A DNA stretch of 64,000 nt from Anodontia alba (taxonomy: Eukaryota > Mollusca > Bivalvia > Lucinida > Lucinidae): assembly GCA_964016985.1 (NCBI GenBank), contig OZ024828.1:710001-774000 (forward strand), written 5' to 3'. The notes beneath the pieces are model-generated. The model was not told the origin of the DNA. It made no database searches and was given only the letters and a program-made list of their open reading frames with translations. Position 1 is the stretch's first letter. The number at the start of each line of letters is the position of its first letter. Shown here one piece after another: positions 29,928 through 40,277 of this stretch. The position numbers and the translations under genes were made by a program.

Positions 29928-30625
29928 ACACCCGTGGACACTAATCCGTTCAAACTTGGTTGACATTGTTTACAATTTTCTCGATTGTCAAAAACAATTG
30001 ACACGCTCGTATACACTTTGCTCCGATTAGCCAGCTTCATAGTGGGCGGAGCCATATTTTAACTGTGTGAAGCGGGGACACAATTGTCATCAGTGTTGAT
30101 TACAACGGGAAATACTTTTTATCGATCATGTTTCAAATACAGGTGAACAACAGGGAAAAAGTTCATCAGTTTTACATTAATGTAATTTCTTGGAACTGCC
30201 TCGATGGCTGCCAGCAGACCATGTGGAGATCCCTCAACAATGTTCCTTCCATATGTTCGAAAACGTGTTCACACTTACTTTGAATTTTTCAGCCGTTTTA
30301 CTGAAGGCCCCGTATTTAATGAAGATTGTATCCTTATTGCCACCATAACAGTCTGTCAGTTCATCCAAAATATTTTTGAAGTCTTCCGACAATGATTTGC
30401 CCCACTGAAAAGAGCACCCATATCTACTTGTTAGCATTGCCGCTCGTTAGATACCCCGCCAATATTGACTGACGCATGACAGGTAGATGTCACGTGAAAG
30501 CCACGCCTTCCGATACAAACCACGCCTACAATGAATGAACGTCCTATTTTTATATTGATCGATGATTCGCTTTACGACGAAGTGCTCTACGTGACAGTTT
30601 GAACGGATTTGTGTCCACAGGTGTA
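29928..30625 (-). mobile_element. TIR element T2 with a possible HTH remnant
   Basis: Ends 29928-29956 (TACACCCGTGGACACTAATC..) and 30597-30625 match as 29-bp inverted repeats with two differences; TA at the edge could be the target. GC and CpG are higher than around it. The reverse strand at 30234-30437 encodes 67 residues ending 'KTAEKFKVSVNTFSNIWKE', which reads like a helix-turn-helix segment ('AEKFKVSVNTFSNIW'), as at the start of many transposases or DNA-binding proteins. A stop follows the Cys after this. It is probably a deletion derivative that keeps the first part of a transposase. Confidence 0.6.
30234..30437 (-). pseudogene. Candidate transposase N-terminal remnant in T2
   Basis: 67 codons from an ATG. 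Residues 34-66 resemble a helix-turn-helix with 'FSKTAEKFKVSVNTFSNIWK'. There is no catalytic domain downstream: the element ends 300 bp later. The superfamily is not recognised. If real, it is a fragment of the source transposase, or a spliced 5' exon. Confidence 0.35.
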
Positions 30626-30720
30626 ATAAAATATTTAATAAACTGATAATAATATTTTCATTTAATAAACTGCTAATAAAATTGTTATTTGGTAAACTGC
30701 TGATAAAGTCTTTATTTACT
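30626..30720. repeat. AT-rich minisatellite, block 3
   Basis: 'taataaactgctaataaaat' style units between T2 and T3. Confidence 0.8.
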
Positions 30721-32046
30721 CATACAAAAAATACTGAGAGCTGTCTACTGGGGTTCCCTATTGGCAGTTTATAGGAAATGGAGTAGGTTGCCTATAGGCA
30801 GCCTATAGGAATTTTGCCGTACAAATTTGGAGCCGCCTACTCCATATACGGAGTAAGCAAAGCAGGCAATGACCTTATATGGCTTATCTGTCTATAGGCA
30901 GCCTACAGGCAATAGCCTACTGTACCTACTCTGCCTTATTGCGCCTACTCTGCCCACTATGCCTACTCTGCCTATTGCACCTACTCTGTTGTGCCTACTC
31001 TGCCCATTGTGCCTACTCTGCCTATTGTGCCTATTCTGCCCATTGTACTTGCTCTTTCTTTTGTATATATAATGCAGCATAAAGAAATATATCAAATTAG
31101 GTATCCAGTGTGTAATTATTCTTCTCTTTTTCATACCCTGGTTATTGTATCTAACTTCATCAGTCTGAATGGACACTGTATGAATTCATTTTATGTTTTG
31201 TCCTGACTGTTTTTCATCTTCATGAACCTTATTGTAAGAATAAAGATAAAACCTTTATTGTTTTCATTCACTTTTTATTATGTAAAATCAGTGATTGTCT
31301 AAATGCCTGTACATCATTACTTATATTGCTCCAGTAAGTCTTGAACAAATTAAATTTTAAGATCAGCTGTTTCCAATTAGGAATGAAATACTACTGTTCT
31401 TTCAGATATAGTAGTAAGAATCTTGATAATTATATCTCATCTGTATTGTCTGCAAATTGGTACTTTTTATAAGGGCATTGGTTGCTTGAGAAATTTCTGT
31501 TGACTTTAATAAAATGCATTAAATATCAGTTAGTTTATATTATGCTTTATCAGTATGCATAAGCTCTGACTGGCCAGAGTTAGGGAAAGATCTGTAGAGA
31601 TTCTGTTGAGAAACTGGGTGAGGTTTGGCAAGTGACAAAGAATTGAAATAAAGGGAAAAAGACTGGATTATTTTGTGAAAAAGACCCCTCAGACTAAGCC
31701 AAATAATGAACTGGAACATAATGATCACTTACGACTTTGTAAACAGGAATAAGATAAGTCCTTTGCATGCTAATAATGAGACAACAGAATAAAAAACAGT
31801 TTCCCTCCAAATTTGAAAACAGGAAGTTTATACAGGAGGTTACAACTGAGCATGTCCTTGCCTACTCTGCCTATTCTGTTTACTTTGCCTTCCAGGAAAA
31901 ATGATTGAATTCTGAGCTGCCTACTTGCTGCCTTCTGTGCCTATAGGCAGCCTATAGGCAACTCCTACACTGTGATAGTAGGCAGCTCCTGTCTACTGGA
32001 GTTGCCTATTGATTTTGGATCGAGGGCCTATTTTTCTTTTTGGTAT
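30721..32046. mobile_element. Insertion T3 in the minisatellite
   Basis: Edges CATACAAAAAATA and TATTTTTCTTTTTGGTATG are weak inverted repeats. Just inside both, 'gtctactggggttccctatt' / 'gtctactggagttgcctatt' and 'ataggcagcctataggca' occur. At 30937-31057 there is a CT-rich array of 'tgcctactctgcc' (units about 18 bp), with a trace at 31858-31890. The middle (31060-31850) has no coding signal. Origin unknown. Confidence 0.5.
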
Positions 32047-32705
32047 GGGTAATACACTGCTAATAAAATCTTCATTAAACAAACTGTTAATAAAATCATT
32101 TGTAATAAACAGCTAATAAAATCCAAATAAAATTTTTGTTTAATAAACTGCATATAAAATATTTGTTTAATAAACTGCACTTAAAATCTTTGTTTAATAT
32201 TAAAGGGCAGTTGTCAGTTTCTGGCAAATGAATGTGCACAAGTACTGGTTAACCATTAAGAGGACTAAACCTGCCCAGAAAAAAGTGTGGTTAGGTAAGC
32301 TGACCATACTTGACATGACCCTAATGGGTTGACTGGGCCATAAAACTTCAACACAGACAAAAACTTTGTTTAATAAACTGCTAATACATGTAAACTGTCA
32401 ATAAAGTCTTTGTTTAATGAATTGCTATTAAAATTTTCATTTCATAAACTGCTAATAAAACCTTAATTCAATAAACTGCTAATAAAATCTTTGTTTAATA
32501 AACTATCTGCCAATAAAATCCTCTTTAAATGAACTGCTAATAAAATTTTTGTTAGATAAACTGCTAAAAAGTTCTTTATTTAATAAACTGCTAATAAAAG
32601 GTTTGTTTGATAAACTGCTAATAAATTGCAAATAAAATATTTGTTTAGTAAACTGGTAATAGAATCTTTGCTTAATTAACTGCTAATAAACTGTTAATAA
32701 AATCT
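32047..32705. repeat. AT-rich minisatellite, block 4
   Basis: At least 20 units of 'aaataaactgctaataaaat', interrupted by SINE S1f. Confidence 0.85.
32202..32362 (+). mobile_element. 5'-truncated SINE S1f
   Basis: Begins 'aaagggcagttgtcagtttc' and runs to 'gggttgactgggccataaaa' and CTTCAACACAGACAAAAA. The tRNA head is missing, as in 5'-truncated retroposition. Inside the minisatellite. Confidence 0.78.
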
Positions 32706-32879
32706 AAAAATTGCCTTTACAATCATGTAAAAACAGTCTGTAATAGAACTGGTCGGCAGATTTTCATTAGACTTTCAGCGATAGATCTTTGGGACAATCT
32801 TCAGAGCTGATTAGGTTTTGGTGATCTTGGCCCAACTTTCAAAGTCAGCACAAGACAAATAGTGTAAAATTTGAACATA

Positions 32880-32912
32880 AGTTTGTCCAGGCAGTGAGTG
32901 AGTGAGTGAGGC
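32880..32912. repeat. (GAGT)n short repeat
   Basis: 'agtgagtgagtgagtgagg' near 32895. The surrounding 32706-33090 has no assignable features. Confidence 0.7.
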
Positions 32913-33089
32913 TGATGTTCATTGCAGTAATTTGGTTTCTTGAATGTTTGCCCATGTTGAGAGTATTAATAGTGGATTCTTGGACACTTTCCATTTGACA
33001 ATTGAGTGTAGCAACTAGCAAGTCTCTGCGGTTACAGCAACATCCCTGTTCAGCATGATGTACAGATACTTCTCAGGACTACCATTATA

Positions 33090-33172
33090 ACCCCAAGTAT
33101 TAGCTTTCACAAAATGCTTGGTCTGTGCTACATTGTACACCAAGCTTTTTTATGAAAGCTAATACTTTGTTA
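33090..33172. mobile_element. Short palindrome
   Basis: AAGTATTAGCTTTCACAAAA..GCTTGG faces CCAAGC..TATGAAAGCTAATACTT. About 80 bp in total; no flanking duplication recognised. Confidence 0.5.
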
Positions 33173-33282
33173 TAATATAGCGTTTAGCAGTCTATGAAAT
33201 TAGCATAATGAACCAGTCCATGGTCTTTCATAAAAATGCTTCCTGAGCAATGACAAACTCTTAATATTGTCTGTGCCTATGG

Positions 33283-33495
33283 GCATATACAATAATAGGG
33301 ACAGACAAGCCTGAGTAAACAGTGCAGACCAAGATCAGACACTGCAGAATGTAATTTCTGATTAGGGGCAGCACTGTTTGCCACTAATCCACTTATTATT
33401 TTTAACACACCAGCAAGTAATAAAATGGACTTGTTCAAACAATGACAAGTATAGTAAGGAGTTGAGGTGCCCCAATATTTAGGGTAAATATGGTA
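33283..33495 (-). mobile_element. Family D element, near complete, inverted
   Basis: 'aatagggacagacaagcctg', 'agtaaacagtgcagacca' stem with 'ggcagcactgtttgccact', 'atggacttgttcaaacaatg', 'agtaaggagttgaggtgccc', right end 'tttagggtaaatatggta'. Confidence 0.7.
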
Positions 33496-33511
33496 TTCAT
33501 TGGGTATCACT

Positions 33512-33721
33512 TTAACCCTAAGCCTGCTGAACCCAGATATGTCCTGCCTTGCAGACAGTGTAGATCCAGATCAATTGGCTTCTGAAGCCAACTGATCTGG
33601 ATCTATGCTGTTTGCCATTCAGAAAATGAATTTATATCAACAATCTGGATCAAGTAATCTGATTGGCTGAAAATTTGAAAAGGGTGTGGCTTCTTTATTT
33701 ATTCAGCAGGACAAGGGTTAA
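33512..33721 (+). mobile_element. Family A MITE, copy A12
   Basis: TTAA at both ends; CCCTAAGCCTGCTGAACC; TTCAGCAGGACAAGGG. The hairpin tip has lost four bases ('ggcttctgaagcc'). Confidence 0.84.
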
Positions 33722-33825
33722 TTTGATGGAAACTTGTTCAGTCTTGGACAACAGTCCAAACTAAGATGCAAAAGATGAGGGTTTTCTATGCTGATGGCAT
33801 GGCAGAAAATGCTTTAAATGAATTG

Positions 33826-33868
33826 AAACTGTCATTTGCTGCAGTTGTGATTGACACTTTAAAGGTTA
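33826..33868. mobile_element. Family B terminal fragment
   Basis: 'gtcatttgctgcagttgtga' then 'gacactttaaaggttaa'. Only the last 40 bp. Confidence 0.5.
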
Positions 33869-33923
33869 ATGGATTAATTGCCTTGCAAATATCATCTGCA
33901 CAGTTTGCAGAAATTGTAAAATG

Positions 33924-34063
33924 TTAACTGTTGAATCCCCCTAGGCAAATTTAGTGGATGACAAATTGATAATGTTTTTCTTCTTATTTTCCCCAAAGGG
34001 CTGTGTTCATGATTGTGACCTTTCTTGGAAATCTCCAGATTTATTTTTGACATTTCATGCAAA
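33924..34063. mobile_element. Family C left half, cut by A13
   Basis: TTAACTGTTGAATCCCCCTA, 'gtggatgacaaattgataat', 'tttttgacatttcatgcaaa', then A13 begins. Confidence 0.5.
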
Positions 34064-34583
34064 TTAACCCTAGTCCTTGGGGTGGTCGGGTGGTGCGAAG
34101 GTGCTGTGTATCTTACATCACTGGGGCGTCCAACTGATATTGGCTTACAATTGGGCAAGGCCTGCTATCCTTGTAGTGGGTAAGGGTAGAGGGGGAATGT
34201 TTTTATTTCTTCTGTTTCTTCACTTTCTTTCCTGTTCCTCTTTCTTCCCTGTCCCTCTCTTTCATCTCCTCTACTCTCTCTTCTATCTCTTTTCTCCCTT
34301 TCTCTGGGAGACGACACAAAATGACCCTCAAGGGTTGACGTGTCGTTAAACCCCAACACAATCAATCAAAAAACCCTAGTCCTGCTGAACCCGGATATAC
34401 CCTGCCTTTGCAAACATTGTAGATCCAGATCAGTTGGCTTCTGAAGAAGCCAACTGATCTGGATCTGCTCTGTTTGCAATTAAGTATATGAATTTATATC
34501 AACAATCTGGATCATGTAATCTGATTGGCTAAAAATTATAAGTGGGCATGGCATCTTAATTTATTCAGCATGGCAAGGGTTAT
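34064..34583 (+). mobile_element. Family A MITE, copy A13, split by SINE S2a
   Basis: TTAACCCTAGTCC stops at 34076; after the SINE, AACCCTAGTCC repeats and the copy continues to 'tcagcatggcaagggtta'. Hairpin intact. A young interruption of an A copy. Confidence 0.85.
34077..34371 (+). mobile_element. SINE S2a with target duplication
   Basis: An 11-bp direct repeat AACCCTAGTCC flanks it (34066-34076 and 34372-34382). Head 'ggggtggtcgggtggtgcga', 'aggtgctgtgtatcttacat', 'cactggggcgtccaactg'; middle 'gcaaggcctgctatccttgt' then a CT-rich section; 3' end 'gggttgacgtgtcgttaaac' and CCCCAACACAATCAATCA. The head resembles a tRNA-Leu/Ser 5' half (GGTGGTCGGGTGGT), but box B is not obvious. The 3' end parallels S1 ('gggttgactgggccgtaaaa' + CAACACAA), so both may use the same LINE partner. 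Confidence 0.8.
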
Positions 34584-34740
34584 TAATTACTTATATTCCA
34601 CATGCTGGGTAAAAGTTTTAGCAGACAACATATTGAAAATATTTTTCAAAAAATAGGCTTTGATGTTGATGCAAATTGTCATCTAAGACAATTTGCATGA
34701 AATGTCAAACCCTGTTTTTCTGAAAAAAAAAAGAAAAAAA
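34584..34740. mobile_element. Family C, partial
   Basis: 'cacatgctgggtaaaagttt', 'tagcagacaacatattgaaa', 'ttgatgcaaattgtcatc' / complement, 'caaaccctgtttttctga', then an A-rich run. Confidence 0.55.
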
Positions 34741-34847
34741 AAAAAGAAAGAAAAAGATTGAAAAAAATGACTACCTAGCATACTAAGCTTTGTACAGCTG
34801 CATGAAAGTATTAGCAGACAACTTTTTATGGCCCTGTCTGCCTAAGT

Positions 34848-34880
34848 GGGGGTGGGGGGGGTGGGGGGAGGGGGAGTGGG
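34848..34880. repeat. G-rich tract
   Basis: 'gggggtggggggggtggggg' type sequence, G-run with T interruptions. Confidence 0.85.
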
Positions 34881-34902
34881 GCATATAGCATTTTGATGTT
34901 AT

Positions 34903-35066
34903 GTACCATATTCGATCTGATTACCACACATATCCCTATAAGCATACAGTCAAGAAATTCCGTAGTCTTCAGATTACAGGTAGATTCATATTTTACCACA
35001 ACTGAGTGTTCCCAGTAATTTTTAAAAACCTGAGCGCACAGTGCGGTAATTAGGTCAAATACGGTA
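34903..35066. mobile_element. Family E element E5, hairpin deleted
   Basis: Left 'accatattcgatctgattac', 'catatccctataagcatac', 'gtagtcttcagattacag' directly joins 'gtagattcatattttaccac', 'gagcgcacagtgcggtaat' and TTAGGTCAAATACGGTA. The entire central hairpin and about 180 bp are absent. Both ends are kept. Confidence 0.7.
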
Positions 35067-35239
35067 TGTCACATTCGTTACACCAGATTCCAACAAATGT
35101 TTGAATTTACATTCAAATTGACATTTACATCCCCATTTCTCTTGGAGGTCAAAACTTGGGCACCTTTTATGCTAGGAAGTTGAAATTCGGTATGCTACTT
35201 ACCCAGACCTAAACCTTCAACTCTGTGCAAGAGTTTCCC

Positions 35240-36440
35240 CTGGTCATAAGTGGGATTGAGCTGAAACTTGATGAGAGGCATCAAGGGGACATGGAGATTC
35301 AGAATTGTGAAAATCGTTCTGTTCCAATATCCAAGATGGCCACCATGGCTGCCATCTTGAAATTCTTCAAACAGCATCTCCTCATAAACCGTAAGTTGGA
35401 TTGAGCTGAAACTTGATGGGAAGCATCAGAGCAACATAGAAATTCAGACTTGCTAAAATAATTTTGTTCTGATATACGAGAAGGCTGCCATGGCAGCCAT
35501 CTTTAAAATTTTCAAACCACATCTGCTCCTGGAAACTATGTCAGATTGAGCCAAAACTTGGTGGGAGGCATTGGGGCAACATGGAGATTCAGAATTGCTA
35601 CAATGGTTCCGTTCTGATGCTCAAGATGGCCACTATCTTGAAACTTTTCATACCACATCTCCTCCCTAACCGCATGTCAGTTTGAGCTGAAACGTGATTG
35701 GAGGCATCAGAGCGCCATGGTGAGTCAGAACTGGTAAAATCTTTCTGCTCTAATATTCAAGATGGCTACCACGGTGGTGGCCATCTTGAAAATCTTCAAA
35801 CATCTGCTCCTGAACAGTAAGTTGGATTATGCTGAAATTTGATTGTGTGTGTGTGTGTGTTGGGGGGGGGATGTTGAGCATTTAGGAGCAATGGAGATTC
35901 AGAACTGCTACATTTGTTCTGTTATGATATCCAAGATGGCAGCCACTGAAATTCTTCAAACAACATCTCCTCCCAAGTTTGATTGAGCCAAAACTTTATG
36001 GGAGGCATCAGAGTGACATGGAGATTCAGAATTGTTAAAGCTGTTATGTTGGCCACCAAGGCAGCCATCTCGAAAATCTTAAATCCACATCTGCTCATGA
36101 ATAGTAAAGCAGATAGAGTTAAAACTTGGTGGGAGGCATTGGGGCTTAACATAGAGATTCAGAATTGCTAAAATCATTTTGTTACAATATTCAAGATGGC
36201 TGCCACAGTGGCCATCTTGAAAATCTTCAATTATTATCTGCTCCCAAACAGTAAGTCGGATTGAGCTGAAACTTGGTTGAAGGCATCAGGGCAACATGGA
36301 GATTTAGAATATTCCAGTATCCAAGATTGCCTACATCTGCTCCTGAACCCTAAGTCGCATTGAGCTGAAAGTTGGTGGGAGGCATTGGGGCAACATGGAG
36401 ATTCAGATTCGCTATAATCACAAAACTCCAGCCTGTACTC
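35240..36440. repeat. Tandem array, about 145-bp units with 'AAGATGGC' palindrome
   Basis: About nine diverged units, each with 'ggattgagctgaaacttg', 'gggaggcatcagggcaacat', 'ggagattcagaattgctaa' and 'caagatggctgccatggc' next to 'gccatcttgaa'. A (GT)n run occurs at 35845-35860. The open frames of 60-76 codons here are array artefacts. Confidence 0.8.
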
Positions 36441-36535
36441 TAAATATTCTGACATACCTGTTCTAAAATATGGCTACCTAATGATGTGGGGGATTGAATG
36501 GCAAACAGTCAGGACCCTGACTGGATGCTGCAAGC
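36438..36535 (+). mobile_element. Family D fragment
   Basis: 'ctgtactctaaatattctga', 'aatggcaaacagtcaggacc', 'ctgactggatgctgcaa'. Right part absent. Confidence 0.45.
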
Positions 36536-36650
36536 CTTTTTTTCTGTGAAATATTAGAAAACAAAAAACAAAAAAAAAAACACACTAATTTTCATCTGAT
36601 GATTTAGCCTACTTGGTCAGAAAAATAAGAAAACAGTGTTTTAACCCATT

Positions 36651-36848
36651 GTAGACTGAATGAACTCCCCCACACTATATATTGGAATATCCTAATTTCA
36701 AATTTAGGTATGTCAGGCTGTGTGATATAGATATTCTACGAGTAAAATGGTTGAACTATTTGCAAACAGTGGAGACCCTGATCAGATGCTGCATTCTGCA
36801 TTGTTTGCCAACTACTCTTTTAGGGGTCTCCAGACTACAATGGGTTAA
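36651..36848. mobile_element. Family G MITE, copy G3, complete
   Basis: TTAA both ends; ends CCCATTGTAGACTGAATGAA and 'gtctccagactacaatggg' are inverted over about 14 bp; stem TTGCAAACAGTGGAGACC / 'gctgcattctgcattgtttgcc'; 'aatttcaaatttaggtatgt' in the left spacer. Confidence 0.75.
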
Positions 36849-37016
36849 TCATAATATAAAAAGCTAAGCAAAATTTAACATACAACATTCTATTTTATTA
36901 AAGAAAATATTTTTCAGAAAAAATAATACTTGTCAAGTCTTATTTTCTCTGAAAAATAAAATGAAAGTGTTTTGATTGTCGTCTGCTGTAGTTCTGCTTA
37001 GCTCTTTAAGGGTTAA
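36849..37016. mobile_element. Family B copy B3 abutting G3
   Basis: 'aagctaagcaaaatttaaca', 'tacaacattctattttatta', 'tgtcaagtcttattttctct', 'gattgtcgtctgctgtag', 'gctctttaagggttaa'. The left arm of the hairpin is largely missing. Only the TTAA of G3 separates them. Confidence 0.6.
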
Positions 37017-37168
37017 AATGTTGTCTGCTATAATATTTAAATTTGGTGCTTCAAGAGTTAAAAAATTGCAAAGATTTTGAATCAACATTGAATCGACTTT
37101 GTTTTAATGTTGTGTGCCTGCTGGTTGATGTTTTCAAGCTTGAATCAGATACACCCAGTATCTCTCAG

Positions 37169-37361
37169 TTAACCTTTACCACTCTCTGGGCTAATTCAGC
37201 AGATGACAAATTGGTGATACTTATTTCTTTCTACTTTTTTTCCAGAAAAGGATATCAGTTGCATGAAACGTTGAATCTTATGTTTTGGAAAAATAAGAAA
37301 AAATCTTTAGAAATAAATCTGCTGATATATAAATATTTACCCAGCATTTGCTTAGCATTAA
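37169..37361. mobile_element. Family C MITE, copy C10
   Basis: TTAACCTTTACCACTCTCTG, 'attcagcagatgacaaattg', a shrunken hairpin, 'tttacccagcatttgcttag', TTAA at the right. The frame of 115 codons at 37043-37390 reads through it and is not a gene. Confidence 0.65.
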
Positions 37362-37890
37362 GAAACCAAAACAACAGAATTAAAAAATAATCTGTCGGAA
37401 GGTAGAAACAAGTCATTACCTGAGCTAATTGCCCATAATAAACCTGTAATACTCTTAAAATACTTGTTGTCTTTGCCAAGAGTATATATATATATATACT
37501 CGTATATTTAATAGAAACCACAGTTTTAGGTAGTAGAAGTGATATTTCCTTTCTTTCAATGAGGCAATTCTAATGAGCACCCATATATTATACATTTTCT
37601 TTGTATACTAAGAAAAGAACAGTAAAACATACACTTCTTACCTGGAATCTTGCATAAGAGAGAGCTCCAGCTAAGCAGAGTATTTAGAAAATAATGTTTC
37701 ATTATTCCTCCATAAATTGTTCTTGGATCTCATTAAAATTGCTTTCTAAAGAGATCACTTATGTTTTTTAGAAGAAAAAGACATATGTTCTTATTTTATC
37801 CCCAGAATAAAGTGACCAGAGCCTGACTGGAAAGGATAGCTCTGAACTAAGTGCTTTTCTATTTCAATAGTAATTATAAAAAAGCAAAAA
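37362..37890. other. Spacer, no assignable features
   Basis: A (TA)n run at about 37483-37498; otherwise plain AT-rich sequence. Confidence 0.5.
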
Positions 37891-37892
37891 AC

Positions 37893-38055
37893 AAAAACAA
37901 AAAACATTTTTCTTATTTCACCATGACAACATATGTTGTGGGTACTCATTAGAAGCGCCTCAGCGAGGCGCTTCTAAAGAGTACCCACAACATATGTTTC
38001 CATGGAGAAATAAGAAAAATAAAGATCCAGAATTCCCTCTTATCTGGAGCGATGA
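37893..38055. mobile_element. Family F element, copy F7
   Basis: 'tttttcttatttcaccatga', hairpin ACATATGTTGTGGGTACTCA..GCGCCTCAGC and complement, 'ggagaaataagaaaaataaa', 'cttatctggagcgatg'. The left end is uncertain. Confidence 0.65.
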
Positions 38056-38329
38056 TAGAAGAAAAATCTTGTACTTACCTGAAGAATAGCTGCTGCCTAT
38101 TCCTCAAAGAAAACATCATAAGGTGTAAGCTAGTATCAGTCCAGGAACAAACAAATTAATGATTGGTTATATGTATTCTGTTATCTACATCAGCAAGAGT
38201 TTTGTTGCCTTGTTTCCAGATCTGATACTCACTGCCATGGATACTGCAATGTCTACACAATTCTCCAAATACTTGGAATAACTTATTATTCTTGCTGTAG
38301 AGAAGATGCTTTTTTCAGCCAGAGATTAT

Positions 38330-38450
38330 TGATATGTTTCCTTATTTCGCTATAATAACAGTGTTATATTGTTGTGGAGAAATAAGAAAAAAAAAATGTT
38401 TTTTTGACTGGCTATCAATCTTATCTAGAGCTACTGTGTTCTGAGAGGAT
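38330..38450. mobile_element. Family F remnant
   Basis: 'tttccttatttcgctataat', 'ttgttgtggagaaataagaa', 'cttatctagagctactgtg'. The hairpin has collapsed. Confidence 0.4.
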
Positions 38451-38530
38451 AAAATTCTGAAACCAATCTAATAATTATATAGCTCTGCACATGTATATAT
38501 CTTCAGTGCTTATTATACTGTTTCAGTATA

Positions 38531-38748
38531 ATAACCCTTAAACCACAATACAAAATTGATGCAGACAGCATCCTATTTCTTTCTTTTCATTTTTCAGAGA
38601 AAATAAGTCTTGACATTTCATGTGAATCATCTGCAATGCAGATGATTCACATGAAATTTCAAGACATTTTTTTTCTGAAAAATAAAAAGGAAAAAATAAT
38701 TCAGAATGTTGTCTGCTACTATTTTGACTGGTGTCTTAAGGTATAACA
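38531..38748. mobile_element. Family B MITE, copy B4
   Basis: 'taacccttaaaccacaatac', 'tgcagacagcatcctattt', hairpin TCAGAGAAAATAAGTCTTGA..CATTTCATGTGAATCATCTG and complement, 'gaatgttgtctgctactatt', 'gtgtcttaaggtataac'. Confidence 0.68.
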
Positions 38749-39209
38749 AGATGATTTTGTGCTGATTTCTAGCTCTATCACAAGCTCTGTTCCGACACAA
38801 TGTGCTAAACTCTTGTTTTGATGCAGTGTGCTCTAAGATACTGCGGAAAAAATGTATTCTCCAATTGGATAGATTTTCTAAACGAAATTCTTGTCACATT
38901 AGTGCTAACTGAATGGACGGATAATGTCGCTCTTGTAATTTATTTCTGTGCTTCTATCTAGTGACAGCATGGCTTTGGATAAGCAGTGAATTTGGATGCA
39001 TATTTTTCTTCGCTCTCCAAAGAAACTTAGGTTGTTGTATTGCTTATATCACAGTCACATTGCTAGAGAATGTGATTGGGATATCACGTCATGTGTTTTT
39101 TTACAGTAAAAAAAGAAACAATTATTTTTTTTATTTTTGAAACAAAAACTTATCTGGGCACTTGTGAAGAGTACAGTTTTGCCTTATAATGCAGTTAATC
39201 CTTAAAGTG
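38749..39209. other. Spacer, no assignable features
   Basis: No inverted repeats, frames or arrays that I can support. Confidence 0.5.
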
Positions 39210-39423
39210 TTAACCCATGTCCTGCTGAACCCGGATATACCCAGCCTTTGCAAACAGTGTATATCCAGATCAGTTGGCTTCTGAAGAAACCAACTGATCT
39301 GGATCTGCACTGTTTGCCATTCAGTATGTGAATCTGTATCAACAACCTTGATCAAGTAATCTGATTGGCTGAAAATTAGAAATGGGTGTGGCTTCTTTAT
39401 TTATTCAGCAGGTCAAGAGTTAA
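39210..39423 (+). mobile_element. Family A MITE, copy A14
   Basis: TTAACCCATGTCCTGCTGAA at the left and TTCAGCAGGTCAAGAGTTAA at the right; hairpin intact apart from one tip change. Confidence 0.84.
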
Positions 39424-39832
39424 GCAAAACTGCAGCTGACATTGTAATTTTTATGTTTTTCAGAGAAAAAAAGACTTGGCATTTCATGTGAATCATCTGC
39501 TAGACAGTTCACATAAAATGTCAAGCCTTATTTTCTGTGAATAAATTTACCTGACCACACTTATCCTGGGCAGGCTTTATCCTCTAAGTGGTCAACCAGT
39601 ATTCGTGCACATTCTTTTGCCAGAAAATGACAACTGCCCTTTTTTGAATCAGCAGAAGGGAGAGATTATTATGACCATAGAAAATATTTCATGATCAGTC
39701 TCCAAGAAAGTCAATGTTGCTGGACCAGGTGGGGATCGAATATGCAGCCTCCTGATCACCAGTTTGGCGGGCATCTGACTTAGTCACCAAGGCAGGCAAA
39801 CAATCAAAATGTATTCTGCTACAGTTGTTATT
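39420..39832. mobile_element. Family B copy B5, split by a SINE
   Basis: Follows A14 with one shared TTAA: 'gcaaaactgcagctgacatt', 'ttcagagaaaaaaagacttg', hairpin, 'tcaagccttattttctgtga'. After the SINE: 'atcaaaatgtattctgctac', 'agttgttatt'. A family E element begins directly after. Confidence 0.6.
39541..39797 (-). mobile_element. tRNA-headed SINE, copy S1g
   Basis: Reverse: 'tttacctgaccacacttatc', 'gcccttttttgaatcagc', box B 'ggggatcgaatatgcagc', head 'gacttagtcaccaaggcagg'. The 3' tail is trimmed. Confidence 0.72.
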
Positions 39833-40186
39833 ACCGTATTCGATCTAATTACCGCACATACCCCTATAAGCGCACAGTCAAGAAATTTCGTAGTCTTCAG
39901 ATGGCAGTCAGTATACCTTTTGTTTACTTCTTTATAAAGGCTTATGTTATGAGTACTCATTTGAATTGCATCGACTTGTCGATGCAATTCAAATGAGTAC
40001 CCACAACATATGCCTTTATAAAGAAAATCAGAAAAAATGGCATAGTCATCATCAAATAAGTTCTTTTCTGATCTTTTTTATAGTGTATCCTTAGTAGGTA
40101 GATACATATTTTACCACAAATGAGTGTTCTCAGTAATTTTGAAAAACCCTGAGCGCACAGTGCGGTAATTAGGTCGAATACGGTAG
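39833..40186. mobile_element. Family E element, copy E6, complete
   Basis: TACCGTATTCGATCTAATTA and TTAGGTCGAATACGGTA ends; a near-perfect hairpin (TTATGTTATGAGTACTCATT..GAATTGCATCGAC and complement). Sub-terminal 'taagcgcacagtca' / 'gagcgcacagtgcgg'. The reference copy for family E. Confidence 0.85.
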
Positions 40187-40277
40187 TTAATTGTAAGGAA
40201 ACAAGATTAAACTATAATGATTGAGTGGATGGATGGATGGATGAATATTTTATGGATTTTATGGTCTTTTTCAACAG

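Noticed and set aside
30869..31206. Leucine/cysteine repeat frames
   Set aside because: Translation of the 'tgcctactctgcc' array in T3; all frames are open because of the repeat.
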